NCBI RefSeq assembly: GCF_000002985.6
Contig: NC_003282.8
Location: 4,278,001-4,342,000, forward strand
Direction: 5' to 3'
DNA length: 64,000 nt
Source: Caenorhabditis elegans
Lineage: Eukaryota; Nematoda; Chromadorea; Rhabditida; Rhabditidae
Shown here: one piece after another, positions 23,309 through 35,900 of the stretch
Layout of the letters: every line of letters begins with the position of its first letter
How positions within the stretch are numbered: position 1 is the first letter of the stretch
Translations under genes and position numbers: made by a program
The notes under the pieces: generated by a model
Databases searched by the model: none
Seen by the model: only the letters and a program-made list of their open reading frames with translations
Told to the model about the DNA's origin: nothing

Positions 23309-26300
23309 ATGCTTCGGCTTCTCATTGCCACGTCACTGGCCGCCACGTTAGCGTGGGCGGCGGGCACCGCCGGCGGCTGCGAGGACGCGGACCCCAAATG
23401 CACCGAATGGGCGGCCACCGGGGAATGTGCTACCAATGCGGTCTGGATGATGGCAAACTGTAGGAAATCTTGTCATTCCTGTCAGGGAGGAGACAGGGCC
23501 TGGAAGCTCAGGACCCATATCCAGACCACTTACCAAAATGCGACTGATAACAAGACGAAGGTGGTGAGAGTTGAGAGCGTCCGAATCAACAATGTCGAGA
23601 TTGACGAACGTCGGCAGAATGTGAAGGTGTTTGGCAGATTCGTGCTCAGCTGGAACGACACTATGGTCTCTTGGGATAAGGAACAGTGGGGGCTCAGTTG
23701 GTTGAACTTCTACTGGATTCAAATTTGGACCCCAAATATTGTGCAGATCAACGGTGGCTCTACATCAAACCCTGGACAGGTGACATCAAAAGTTTTGGCT
23801 GCAAATTACACCGGACAGATCTACTTATGGTCGGATTTCTCATTCACTACACCGTTCAGATTCCAGTATGAAGACTATCCAAATGATATGCAGAGGGTGG
23901 GTAGATTTTATTATCAATGTTTTAAGAATCAATTTGCCGTTTGGCTTGAAAAAATTTAGAAACACGTACAAAACTATAGAAAAATACTGGTTTACAACAT
24001 TCTGTCAGTTGGCAATTTTTGATGGAATATGCCAGATATCTTTTGAGAAACTTGAACAATTCGGTGCAAAATTTTTGAACATGGTGCATCGACCCAAATT
24101 TTATATCTTTTATCTCTATTTATTTCAAAATTATAGGGGTTAGAAAGCTGAAAAAGTATTAACCCAGTGACTAATTCGTAGGTAACACCTTGTTTGAAAA
24201 CATGATTCACCGATTACTTATTAATGTAAAATTTTGAATAAAGTTTTTGAGATTTTAAAATTTGAATTTAAGTGTATAGAATCTTGTTTGACAAAGTAAC
24301 CTTTTTTGAATTTTCAAATTTTCAAATTCAGGTTTGCTATAAATTCGACGACAAACGTCTTATGGCAGTACACTTCACAGTTGCAGAGGGTGTTAAGAAT
24401 AAGGAAAGAGAAGCCACCACTGATCCATTCGTGTCTGGATGGAAGATTGAAGACGTTGAAGTTGTGGTGAGTTTTTGAGATACTTTGGAAACTTGCAGAA
24501 GTTATAGCATTTTTTCAAACCAAATTTTTTGTGTGTTTTTTTTTTAATTGAAATTAAAATTTTCTTTAAAGTCAATTACCCACTCTCCGGATAACGGAGG
24601 CACTGGAAAAAATGGATTGGCAAGTTTTGTGTGATGCTTCTCATTTCACAGCTTCTTGTAAATATAGTACAGAGCTTTCGCTTAATTTAACCGCAATATT
24701 TATCAATTTTTAATTCAGAGCTTCAGCTTCTACCTAACAGTCTCAATTTTCACCATTTTCAATGTTTTTTCAGGAATCCCCATACACCGTGGAGCAGCTC
24801 TCGGATCCTCGTCGTAATCCCTTCGATGTCCAAGCTGACAACGGTGAGCTCTGTATTTCGCTGAGAAGAAATGCGGTATATTTCACCGCCGAAATGTTGC
24901 TCCCAGCTCTGATCACCTCTCTATTCACGCTGGCCGCTGTGTTCTTCCAACTTTCTAAGACCCAGCCGATTCTTTTGGGATTCTCGGTAGTTGCACAGAT
25001 TTTGTCACTTATTTTAGTGTCTCAGAGACTTCCATCGTTCACTGCACATACTCCAACTATTTGTAAGTTTATTTCTGTGCCAAGAAAGCTAATATGTGAG
25101 CGGATTTGCGTCAAAATCATTTGAAAATTAAAAAAAATTATTTTTGAACAAAAGTTAATTGCATATCGCTTCATTTTATTTTTCGGAAAAAACTACATTT
25201 CAGTTTTGCGCCAATTTAAATTGAAAGACTAAAAATTAAATTGTTAGCAATAATTTAAAATTTTATTATTTTTCGTAAAATTTTTTCCTTATAAAACTTT
25301 TTAATATTTTCAAATATTTTTAATTTTGGCCACTTCTAATTTAAACTCTGAAAAGTTTAGCTTGATCAAAAAAAGTTAACCTTAGTTTTTGAAAAAATTT
25401 CAAAATTTTCAGAAATTTTTCGAAATAATTCCCAAAAAATTCAAACATTTTCATACTCGAATATGTTAGGCTTTTCGTTGTTAAAACTGCCAATATGTGG
25501 ACGGACGGAGTCGCATCAAAAATATCAAAAAAATTTTGAAATCGATTTTAAATAATTTTCAATCATTTGAAATTGGAATTTGCCGCCAGATTTATTTGAA
25601 AAATCGCATCTCGCCTCAATGTTTTTTTTTTTGGAAAAATTAAACGTTTTTTTTTTTTATATTTCAATTTGGTTTTATTTTTTAAATTTTTGGAAAAATT
25701 AAATTTCAATTTTGCACCAAATTAATTTGAACATTTTAAAGTTTGTCAAATACTTTTGGCTGAATTGTAAATGTTTTGAAATTAAAAAAAAACACCTCGA
25801 ATTCAACACTTTTGGGAAGTTTAGCTAGATCAAAAAATTAAAAGCATTATTTTTTTATTTTACAGAACCAAGTTGTAAAAAATGATCAAAAGACTGCTAA
25901 AATTCAAAAAAAAATAATAAAAATTTTCCAATAACTTCCAAAACTTCAAATCGCTCTGAAATTATTGATATAAATTTTTTGCAAAATCTCAGAAAATTTT
26001 CGAAATTTTTCTCAAAGCTTCCGAAATTTCAAAATTTTTCAGTGAAATACGCCGGCTTCAACATGACGTGGACAGCGATCCTCTTCGTAATTTCCCTAGT
26101 TCTCGAGAGAATGGCAACTTCACAAGTAGACATCCCACCCCCACATGGAGTCTCCACATTTGCCGGGCTCGTGAACAAGTTCCTTCCAATTCCGAAGAAC
26201 TCAAAACACGAAGATTCAACTCTCCAATACGCTGCATTTGCTCATGCTCTGAACCACGTCATCTTCGCTTTATCCACTGTTCTCTACTTTATCGTTATAT

Positions 26301-26320
26301 TGTTCTCTTTTGTTTTTTAA
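23309..26320 (+). CDS. Ligand-gated ion channel subunit (LGC family) with N-terminal ShKT domain
   Basis: Four phase-consistent exons (23309-23896, 24332-24466, 24774-25062, 26043-26320) encode 429 residues. A signal peptide (LLIATSLAATLAWA) is followed by a six-cysteine ShKT domain at about residues 24-58 (CTEWAATGEC, ANCRKSCHSC). A Cys-loop receptor ligand-binding domain follows (YEDYPNDMQ). Four membrane helices come next: M1 AEMLLPALITSLFTLAAVFF, M2 ILLGFSVVAQILSLILV, M3 WTAILFVISLVLE and M4 HVIFALSTVLYFIVILFSFV. The usual C-x13-C loop is not conserved: the first cysteine is missing and the second is shifted by one. The gene therefore belongs to the divergent LGC subfamily of pentameric surface receptors; ligand unknown. 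Its last codons and 3' end lie in a direct repeat also found at 47738-47957. Confidence 0.85.
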
Positions 26321-26519
26321 ATTTTAGTTTTCTTTTTGCAATATTTTTTGTAAAAATTAGTTGTTCTTGCTCAGTTTCTCTTGACACTAATAATTTCGCC
26401 ATATCGAAAATCATGTATAATAAAGACATTTTTAATGAAACATTGATTCTAGCAATACTTCAATTCAGACCAAATTCTAACTTTTGTTTTCTAAATTTTG
26501 GTGGGAAGTACTTAAGTTT
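26299..26519 (+). repeat. 220-bp direct repeat, left copy (end of channel gene)
   Basis: The segment begins at ATTGTTCTCTTTTG and runs to TACTTAAGTTT. By eye it is identical to 47738-47957 over its whole length. It contains the last seven codons and stop of the channel gene and its ATAATAAAG poly(A)-type signal at about 26416. Both copies are in the same orientation and bracket the set-9 block. The right edge abuts the broken mariner element. Confidence 0.85.
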
Positions 26520-27580
26520 CGTTTCGACGACCTTTCGATCATGAAACTTCTGCCCGGCAAGGTGATTCTGGAGTGAGCGGAACAGATGGTAGTCAGTAGG
26601 AGCCAAGCCCGGCGAATACGATGGGTAAGACAAAATTTGGATTCCGACTGTCTGGAGCTTCTGGCGGGTCTTAGAAGTTGTATGCGGTCTTGCGTTGTCA
26701 TGGAGCAGCAACAACTTTGATCCTCTAGGGCGATGTAATCGATGAGCATGGACCACCTCTTCCAATTAAATGCAGTATAGGCCAGCGTTGATTGTAGCAA
26801 AGTCTGGAAGAAGCTCTCTGGAAATGACACCCTTACTGTCCCGCCCAATTGAGAGAAGCACTTTTTTCCGTGAAGTTCTCATTTGAGGTCAGGTGTCGCG
26901 GTTTCCTCGACCGGGACCCACTCTTTTTTCCTGGTATGGCTAACATACAATACCCATTTATCATTTCCAGTAATGATATCCTTAACCCAGTCCGTTGTTC
27001 GTTTCCTAGTGAGCAGCGAAAGAGAGAGGTCACAAAGCAATTTTTCTGAGAATCGGACAATTTGTGAGGAACGAGTTGACCGAACTTTTCTATCTTTCCG
27101 GTTTTTTGGAGATGGTTGATGATGGTTTTTTGGGGATGCTTGAAAGTCGCAGAAAGTTCGCGTGACGTTGCTCTTGAATCATCTTCCAGGGCTCTCGAAA
27201 TATCCTCATCGATATCCGAACGAGAGCTATCTTATCTTGGTTTATCATCGAGATCGTAGTTCTTTTTCGTGAACTTTTCGAACCAAAACTTCATGGTATT
27301 GTAGGTGACAGAGTTCTTGCCTAACACTGCACACATGTTACGACGAGCTTCGTTGCAATTGCAGCTTTGGGGGAACTCGTACAGAAAAACCCCTCGGAGG
27401 GCGTGACGTTCGGCGAGCAAATTCTCGGTCATTTTGAACAGCACCCAAAAGTTTTTTCAAATGTATTAAACATGCTCATTACGTACTATACAAATAACAA
27501 AAACGGAATCAGAAAAAAATGAATTAACGCTGAGAAATGAAGAAAAGCACAAATTTTGCAAAGACTTTTTGCTCAACCTA
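26520..27580 (-). mobile_element. Degenerate mariner (Tc1/mariner, DD34D) element, truncated at its 3' end
   Basis: Reading on the minus strand, the 5' end is a mariner-type inverted repeat (TTAGGTTGAGCAAAAAGTC, at about 27562-27580) next to a TA. The transposase starts with a MTENLLAERHALRGVFLYEF helix-turn-helix region near 27430. It then continues in several different frames. The catalytic 'LHDNARPH' and 'SPGLAPTDYHLF' motifs are visible near 26700 and 26590. Frameshifts and stops make it inactive. The expected second inverted repeat is absent: similarity ends at 26520, where the 220-bp direct repeat begins. Confidence 0.85.
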
Positions 27581-28060
27581 ATATAAAGCGCGTGTCCTTC
27601 CGTCCGTTTGTAGTTTGTAGTTTGATCTTTGATCTTTCAACTCTCTATTCTGTAGTTGGAAGTTGTATTGGGTTGGGAGTTGGTGATGGATAATGCCAAG
27701 CTACTGTAGTAGTACTGTAGGAGTACTGTAGGTATACGGTAGGGTTACTGTAGTTTAGGAAAAATTGAGTTTTTGTCTACAGAAGAGGTATTGGGTTGGG
27801 AGTTGGTGGGAGATAATGCCAAGCTACTGTAGTGGTACTGTAGGAGTACTGTAGGTATACGGTAGGGTTACCGTAGTTTAGGAAAAATTGAGTTTTTGTC
27901 TACAGAAGAGGTATTGGGTTGGGAGTTGGTGGGAGATAATGCCAAGCTACTGTAGTGGTACTGTAGGAGTACTGTAGGTATACGGTAGGGTTACCGTAGT
28001 TTAGGAAAAATTGAGTTTTTGTCTACAGAAGAGGTATTGGGTTGGGAGTTGGTGGGGTTA
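27581..28060 (+). repeat. 123-bp tandem repeat array, left member of an inverted pair
   Basis: After a unique head (AAAGCGCGTGTCCTTCCGTCCG) come about three units of 123 bp. The start TATTGGGTTGGGAG recurs at 27666, 27789, 27912 and 28035. Each unit holds a run of TACTGTAG(G/T)AGTAC and GTATACGGTAGGGTTAC followed by TTTTTGTCTACAGAAGAGG. The same head and units occur in reverse orientation at 46860-47727. Confidence 0.9.
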
Positions 28061-28269
28061 ATATTGCGAGTGTAGGCGTTTTCTACTTATAAACATTTTC
28101 ACAGTAAATGTTCAAATGTTTCCAAAAATCATCAAGAACGTTTTTGAAATTTTGGAGAAATTTTGAAGTTTGTGGAATTTTTTGAAAGCTTGATAATTTA
28201 TTTCGAATTTTTTTCTCTCTCCCGGTACATTGTCACCAAAAGATGCAAAATTCCTAATTTTATAAAAAA

Positions 28270-29180
28270 TTCAGGCAAAAATCGTGCTCAATAAGACAAG
28301 GCCCTACTACAGTCGACGGTTCCAGCCAAATAAGCCGGCAAAGCAGCTCCAACACCACTCCCACCATGGCAAACGTCACCGACGGCATAGGGGACAGTTA
28401 GCTGGCACGGAATACCTATCAAAAAGTGAGTAACGTTAGAAAATTACGTAAAAAAGAGCTCGAACTCAATATTTAAAAAATAAATTCGTCATTTCAGACC
28501 GAAATCAGTGAATCGTAAGCCGATCCAAGACAACTTCAGTCCAAGGAGCAACAGATGCTTAAAAAACGACAACGTCACTCCACAAATTGGATTAATAAAT
28601 TCCATATCGAGTAATACACGTCAAAATCCTTAATAAATGATTGATAAGTCGAATAAACTGTAATTTAATCTGAACATGGGAGAAACAGTGAAGAATATGT
28701 AATTATCGCTCCGCAGAGCCCACGGAAGACTAAAATATAGCACGTGGAAAGTTCAAAAGACGCAAAAAGTTGCGAATCTATATTCAGATCAATAATTCCC
28801 CATTTAGAGTCAGCTTTTAACATCAGTCCAGGCACAAAACGATTCACCGGTCGAAATCGAACAAATATCCATAGAAATTGACGTCAGAAATAATCGATAA
28901 TTCTCCAAATTTGGCGATAGATAGCGGAAAACCTGTAAAATCTCTGCGAAAGGGCAAGAATTATGGGAAATTAGGCAATCCATTCGATAAAATCGTTATA
29001 ACGGCCGCCATAGACGCCAGTGGAACAGAATTACACCGCCATCGGTCACAATTTTCGAGAAATTAGAGATTTTAGAGATATTTCGTTGATGAATTTTCAG
29101 TTCAGAGAAGAATCCTTCGACAAGGTGAACGTAGAAAGATGAGTGAAGTTGAAACGTCCACAGAAGACGAGAAAACCTGA
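28270..29180 (+). pseudogene. Stranded gene fragment upstream of set-9
   Basis: Several exon-like stretches look coding but do not join in frame. Positions 28277-28424 (acceptor TTCAG, donor GTGAGT) read as a basic chain including KTRPYYSRRFQPNKPAKQ. Positions 28500-28625 stay open in a different phase. Positions 28748-28876, 28870-29066 and 29100-29178 each stay open in yet other frames. The lower A+T content supports former coding DNA. No family is recognised. The simplest reading is a broken partial gene carried along with the set-9 block; a gene with an unrecognised splice pattern is the alternative. Confidence 0.3.
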
Positions 29181-29945
29181 AGAAAATACTTAATTAATGG
29201 GAAGATTCGCAAAAAACTCACTGAGAAACAATTCCATGAGCCAAGATGCAATTTTTTCAACCCAAAATACATTATTTGGCGTGATAATCGATATAAAATC
29301 TGAAATTATACGAAAAAACCCCCGGAACAACTTTATATTGTCGATTTCCTTCGTGAATGACGCAAAATAATTTGAATTCCGCGAGGCGAGAGTACGGTAG
29401 AATCTGGTGTGTGCACTTGCACACAACCTTACGCGCAAATGCGGAAGGCGGGAAAGAAACTTCTGGATGCGAATCCTAAAATAATTTCGCAATTTTTCCG
29501 TCATTTTCCGTACTTTTTTTGATGGAATTATCATGTTGGAATTGCTTACTGCTGACCAGAAACCTCAGAAGTTTGAGAATTCTGACGGCTTTGAATTTTT
29601 TGAAAAATCGGCTGGAAAAAAATATTCCGACAGGTTTTTGATCAGTTTTTTGATGTAAAAACGTTAGAAATGATTAGTTTTATTGAAAAAGTAGGTAAAA
29701 TCTGAAGAAAAGCGTAATAAAACCATGCTACGATTTTTTCAAACATCTCTCCACAATCATGCGGAAATTATTGATTTTTGATATTTTTCCTGGCGTTTTC
29801 TTTGGTTTTTCATGTCTCTCAATTTTTTTCCTGGCGTATTCGATAGTTTTTCTAATTTTATCGATTGTTCTCACCTTAATTTTGTCAATTTTCAGGTTCG
29901 TCAAGTATTGCATGCCAGAAAGTCGTCGTCGCTAGACAAGGAAAA
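29181..29945. promoter_or_regulatory. Upstream region of set-9
   Basis: About 760 bp precede the set-9 ATG. An acceptor-like TTGTCAATTTTCAG ends at 29894, about 50 bp upstream of the ATG, and would suit SL trans-splicing or a 5' UTR intron. Near 29404-29430 there is a short palindrome (GTGTGTGCACTTGCACACAA). No specific factor site can be named. Confidence 0.35.
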
Positions 29946-32900
29946 ATGGCAGACGGAGAGCATACGCTTCCAGCCGACGAGGAGCTCTTCGAGCAACCAC
30001 CACCACAGCAACAACAACCCGAAATCGCCGAGCCAATTGTTATGGCTCAAGGTAGGATTTTGCTGTGTAATGGCGCGAAATCTAAGTTTAAAAATTTTCA
30101 GAGCCCATTCAAGGAGTCTCAGAGGATCCACAAGCTTCTGAAGCGACACACGAGGCTCCAGACAATTACCCAGTTGACCATCAAATGGAGAATCAGGAAT
30201 TCTACCACGAACCGCAAATCCCCGAGCCGCAGCAGATTCCTCAGATTCCAGTCTTTCAACCGGCGGCCTACAATCCGCCAAACTACGTTGCTCCACAGCA
30301 GAGAGCGAATAATTTTGGTGAACCAGCAGCAGCAGATGCTCGTCCATTGACAGAACAAGAACAATTGGCAGCCGAACGACCGACTGAAGACACAGTTTGG
30401 ATCGATTCTGATGATGATACTGATGTGGAAGAGGCGATTCTGAGGGCAAACTTCTGGTTGCCGTATAGTGTAAGGAAAAAGAAAAATCTCGATTTTAGAG
30501 GCTATTTTCCATTTTTAAATCAATATTTGCAATGCAAAACTTAATTTTCTGTATATTTCAGGACCACAACTACGATCCGCCGGATCCCGCGGACCGAATC
30601 ATTCTCCCGACAGAAGGCCCGTTCCCGTGTATCGCCGGCCTGGACGAAGACTGCAACATTGTCAAGCAATGGATGCCCGAAGACGCCGTCGGCCCGGGAT
30701 CCCCGGGAACACAGTACCGACGAAACCAGCAGGCGGGCGGTGGTCTTCCATCAACGTCAGTGGCTTCCCAGCAGCAACAGCTTCCTGTGCGCCATAATAT
30801 TCAAAATCGGCCGATGGTTGCTGCGCAGCCTTTCTCGATCGGTGGAAATCAAGTGGAGTATGGTGGAATGGATTCGAGAATGCAGCAGAGAGGGTATGGA
30901 AGGCTTAGAAGTCTGAAAAAGCCCGAAAAGGCCTGAATAAAGACTACACCCTGTGGGGAAATTGCTTTAAAACATGCCTATGTGGTCACAATGACCGAAT
31001 ATCTTGATAAAAAAATTCAAAAAAATTTTCTAGATTTTAAATGATTTTTTGAAAATTGAAAAAATCTAAGTTTTCCCCTAATTCCTATTTGAAATTCCGC
31101 CAATTGGATTTGTTCGGTGGAGCGCGCTTGCACGTTTTTATTTTTATTCATTTTATTTTTTGTTATTTTCCACCGATTTTTAAAGTTTTCGTTGTATTTT
31201 TGCTTGAATTTTAGAGAAAAAGTCAAAATAAATGCAAATTTTCGATTAAAAAACACGATTACAGGCGTAAAAATGAAAAAGTAACGCCTTTAAACGATTT
31301 CAAACCTGAATTAACTAATTTCACTGATTTACGCCTGAAATTAGAGTGACATTAGTTAATTCAGGTTTGAAATCGTTGAAAAGCGTTACTTTTTCATTTT
31401 TACGCCTGTAAGCGTGCTTTTTTAATCGAAAATTTGCATTTATTGTGACTTTTTCTCTAAAATTCGAGCAAAAATACACCGAAAACATTAAAAATCGGTG
31501 GAAAATAACAAAAATTTTAAAATAAATAAATTTAAAAACGTGCAAGCGCGCTCCATCGAACAAATCCAATTGGCGGAAATTCAAATAGGAATTAGGGGAA
31601 AACTGAGATTTTTTCAATTTTCAAAAAAAATCATTTAAAATCTAGAAAATTTTTTTGAATTTTTTATCATGATATTCGGTCATTGTGGTACCATAGGCGT
31701 GTTTTAAAGCAATTTCCACACTGGCGCTACTCCACATTAAAAAGCCTAAAAAAGCCTTTAAAAACACTAAAAAAAACACTAGAAAACATTAAAAATCTGA
31801 ATTTTCAGCGTCGTCCGAGATGGTCCGCAATATCGCGTCATGAACGATTTTGGAAATGGTCTACCAATGCGCGGGCTACTTCCACCACGAAACTCGCCGG
31901 CCGCCAACGCGATCAACAGAGCTCGAGAGCAGCAACAACAAATGTATCATCAAGCTGGAGCACGTGGAAGCTTACAGCAACGTGCTGCCCCGGCTCCGGC
32001 GGATCCAACACCCGGCTCTTATCAGCATATCGTGAATGCGGTGCCAGGTGGAGGAGCTAATCCGATGCGTCGTGTTCCACCACAAGCTAGACCTGGAATG
32101 ATTGGAGGAGCGGCGAACAATAATCGTGCTCGTCCGACCCATGTGACTCGTCCGATGGATACCCAAGAGTTTGAGCATCCTGTTGCTCCAGCAGCTGCTC
32201 CACCGCACAGAGTTGTCGACGTGGCTCCTCACAGAATGACTCCGGAGCAACGACAGGAGCTTCAGCAGATGAACCGTCAACGGGCGGCTCCACAATTTCC
32301 GGCTGCTGCAGCTCAAAGATCCGCGGAAGTGATTGTGATTCAGCAGAGACCAGGAGCTTCTAGCAGAGCGCCAAGACCATCTATGGCTCAGGAGGACTTG
32401 CTCCGCTCACCGACTCGCCGACTTTCGGAACGAGTTCCACAAGAACATCAGACGCCAGTGCTGGAGCCGAGAAGATTCCAGGTTAAGGTGACGGATACCT
32501 ACTCGACGCCGATTCCGAAGGCTAGTGATCAGCTACCAGCACAGTTGACTGAAGAGGATCCGCCAGAGGAGTCGGCTGCTGCTGCTGCTCCAGAAGATGT
32601 GCCGGATGCTGCTCCAGAAGATCCTCCAAAAGTAATCCTGAAGCCGACGCCGCCGCATCGAATGACTCAGGAGGAGAAGAATGCTCATTTTGCCAGGCTC
32701 ACTACGGATAAGGTGATTTTTGATAGAATAATCGTAAAATAGCGAATTTCGCGGTGAAAATTCGAGAAAAATGGCCTAATTTTAGCTAAAAATCTCCAAT
32801 GTTGGACTAAAAACTGGCCAAAAATGGAGATTTTAGCTAGATTAGGCCATTTTTCTCGAATTTTCATCAGGATTTTTTTTCATTTAAACGTATTTTAAGG

Positions 32901-35900
32901 TCTACACGCTCAAAAAAAAAAATTGCCTGATTTAACTAAAAATGTCAATTTTGTCAATTTTGGCCAGTTTTGCGGCCCGAAATTGACTTTTTTTGAATTA
33001 TAATCCTTTATTTCATATTTTAAAGGCTCAAATATGGGATAAAGGATGATAAATCAAAAACAAAGTCAATTTTGGACCGAAAATGGAGATTTTAGCAAAA
33101 AGAAGCTAGATTAGGGCGGAATTTCGTTCATTTAAGCTTATTTTAAGGTCTATACGCTCAAAACTGAAGAAATATATTAAAAATTTCAATTTTCAGGACC
33201 CATATCGTGGTGAAAATTCGAAAAAAAAATGGCCTAATTTTAGCTAAAAATCTCAATTTTGGACTGCAAAACAGGCCGAAATTGGAGATTTTAGCGAAAA
33301 TATGCCATTTTTCTCGAATTTTCAAAAGGAACTTTGTTCATTTAAGCCTATTTTAAGGTCTATACGCTCAAAAGTATTAAATATTTCAATTTTCAGGGCC
33401 CATGTCGTGGTGAAGATTCGAGAAAAATGGCCTGATTTAACTAAAAATTGTAATTTTGGCCAGTTTTGCGGCCCGAAATTGGCTTTCATTCATTATTTCA
33501 TATTTTAAAGGCCAACATATGGGATAATTCAGCGCAAAATTTGCCGAAAATGGAGATTTTACCTAGATTAGTCCATTTTTCTCGAATTTTATTACAAAAT
33601 ACTTTTATTTAAGCTTATTTTAGGGTTCAAAAACGTTCAAAAACTAAAGAAAAACAAATTAAATCTTTAAATTTTCAGGAAAAGCCGACTTCAAGTACCT
33701 CCATTCTTCCACAAGATGCTGCTCCGCCACACGTTCCACCACCACCACCACCACTTGTCCTCCGTCCCCATCATCAAGACGAGACCCTGGCAATGGTTCA
33801 ATCCGTGTTCGAATCGAAACCACGCCAGCCGGACACTCCAAAGGACAAGGAGACGATCTCGAAGATTGCCGATTTGTTGAGATTCAGTGCTGACGAGTTT
33901 ACCGGACAATCTGGGAGCTCTGCTGCTGCTCGGCAGAGAACTGTCAGTGGAAGTGCCGCACGAGCTCAGACTTATCAGATGCATCATCAGCAGCAGCAGC
34001 ATCATCATCAAATGCCGATGGATCAGAGAAAACGACCAAGTTCTGGAAGATATGATGCTCTGATGGGAGCGATGCCACTTCAGCAACAGCCTCCACCACC
34101 ACCATCACAATTTCAGCACACTGATTCGATTGCTCATCGTCCACGTGGAAGGCCGAAGGGAACGAGGCATCCTTCAGTTGCAGTGCAGCCTCAAAGATCT
34201 GGAGGAGCTCGAACCCTACCGCCACGAGCACAGACTGTCGCAATGTCGGCTCGAAATGGAGCAAACGCGAAGAATTCGGATTCCGAATCCGAGGGAATCG
34301 ATGAAGCCGCCGAGGAGAGCTGGACGATGCGATGCCACTGTGGTATGGATCATGGTGATGGGGATACGATCGAGTGTGAGGGATGCAAGACGTGGCAGCA
34401 TATGGCTTGTATGGGTCTGACGCTGAAGAGCAACACGTCAAAGTACAAATGCGAGATGTGCTTGCCGAGGCGGCTTCCCGTGTCGAAGGCGGAAGCGGCT
34501 CGAGAGCAGGAGCGGATTTTGAATCGGCTTCGAGCGGCGGCCAGGAAGCAAAAGAGGAAGAGTGAGCCGGTGGAGCAGAAGCAGAAGTCATCACAGCCAT
34601 CAACATCGCGAAAATCGGCGCCAATGGCTCTCCAACAACCGGCGGAACCCCGTGTCGCTCAGCTCAATGACTACTCGAAGCAGGCGTCGGCTCTGCTGTT
34701 TGGAATGGAGCAGACCGCAGGTGCGGACACGCTGCTCGCCGAGTCGCGTCTCCACAAAAAGGCTCGTCGAATGTTTGTGGAGGAAGCCGTTGAGGCTCTG
34801 GTCACGACGGATCTTGTGCAGATTCGGCAGGTGATTCTCGAAGTGAATGGACACGTCTCGATGTCGAGTGAGGTGAAACGGCAGCCTGGCGGAGGAAATT
34901 GCATTTTTATGTACGATGGATTGATGAAAGGAACCGCCGGCGAGGATATGGGTGACGGGCAGGAGCTGGTTTGTATCGATACGAAGCGGAAAGGAAATGA
35001 TACGAAGTTTACGCGGAGATCGTGTGTTCCCAACTGTGTTCTGAAGCACGTGCTCGGCTCGAATGCCACACTGGGTATTATGATTGTCGCGACGAAGGAT
35101 ATCACGAGAAACACGGAAGTCACACTTCCATTCGATGCGGATTGGCGAGAATCAGAGGTTGAGCTCGAGTGTGCTGAGCATATGAAGGAGCTCCAGGCGT
35201 GTCCATTCGAAAGTGAGAGACGTCGATTCGCGGCCGAACGACATCGAGCGATGGATCATAAGAAGCAAGAGGCTGAAGAAGCTCGTCGAGCTGATGAGGA
35301 GCGTCGGAGGCTTGAGGAGGAAGTTCGGCGGGAACGGGCCGCGAAGACGAAGCAGATGGATGAGGCGGAGAAGGCGAGGTTGGAGGCGGAGAAGGCGGCC
35401 GAGAAGGAGAAGAAGGCGAAGGAGAGGAAGAAGATGGAAGCTTCGGCGGCAGCAGCACCAGAATCTACTAATTCGATAACGGTAAAAATAAAAAAAAAAC
35501 TTTTTTTTTTTTTTTCACTCTGAAATTTAAAATTTAAATTTTGCTAAAAAAAAAAGCACTTTTGTGATTTTTTTTTTCCCGAAAAATAGAGAAAAAGCAC
35601 TTAAAGTTAAGATTTTATTTTTTAAAAAATCCACAAAAAACCATGCGGCAGGGTTTTTCCAAATTTTCCAACGTTTTTTTTCCCACGTTGCATAGAATTC
35701 CAGGTGTAAATTCGAGGCACCACGTTTTCAAGATTTGTGCAAAAACAAGATCTACGAAAAGAAGATCTACGTTTTCAGGATCTGGCATCGTGCCAACTGC
35801 GGTTTTCTCGATGAAAAACGAAAAAAAAAACGATGCTCCGATTTTACGCGTCGCGTGTTGTTTAGCGTTCAGAAAGATATTTTTTAAATTTTCTTCTAGA

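Noticed and set aside
24571-24644. Extra channel-gene exon reading SITHSPDNGGTGKNG after an AAAG acceptor
   Set aside because: It ends in a stop, and exons 24332-24466 and 24774-25062 join in phase 0 directly.
26460-26520. Treating the transposase-like C-terminus within the 220-bp repeat as mariner sequence
   Set aside because: The conserved transposase similarity stops at 26520. The same 220 bp occurs at 47738 without any mariner and forms the end of the channel gene at 26299, so the open frame there is most likely chance read-through.
27581-28060. CRISPR array
   Set aside because: The units are contiguous 123-bp tandem repeats without unique spacers, in a eukaryotic genome.
29190-29534. 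114-codon minus-strand frame upstream of set-9
   Set aside because: It has no recognisable domain, the composition is that of translated AT-rich DNA, and no splice or start context was found.
31321-31617. Minus-strand 98-codon frame in set-9 intron 3 and its mirror at 31017-31256
   Set aside because: Both lie in the arms of the palindrome and are mirror images of each other, not independent genes.
33944-34624. Long minus-strand frames over set-9 exon 5 (also 34600-35123 and 35120-35458)
   Set aside because: They are antisense shadows of the GC-richer PHD/SET exon. The plus-strand frame carries clear domains.
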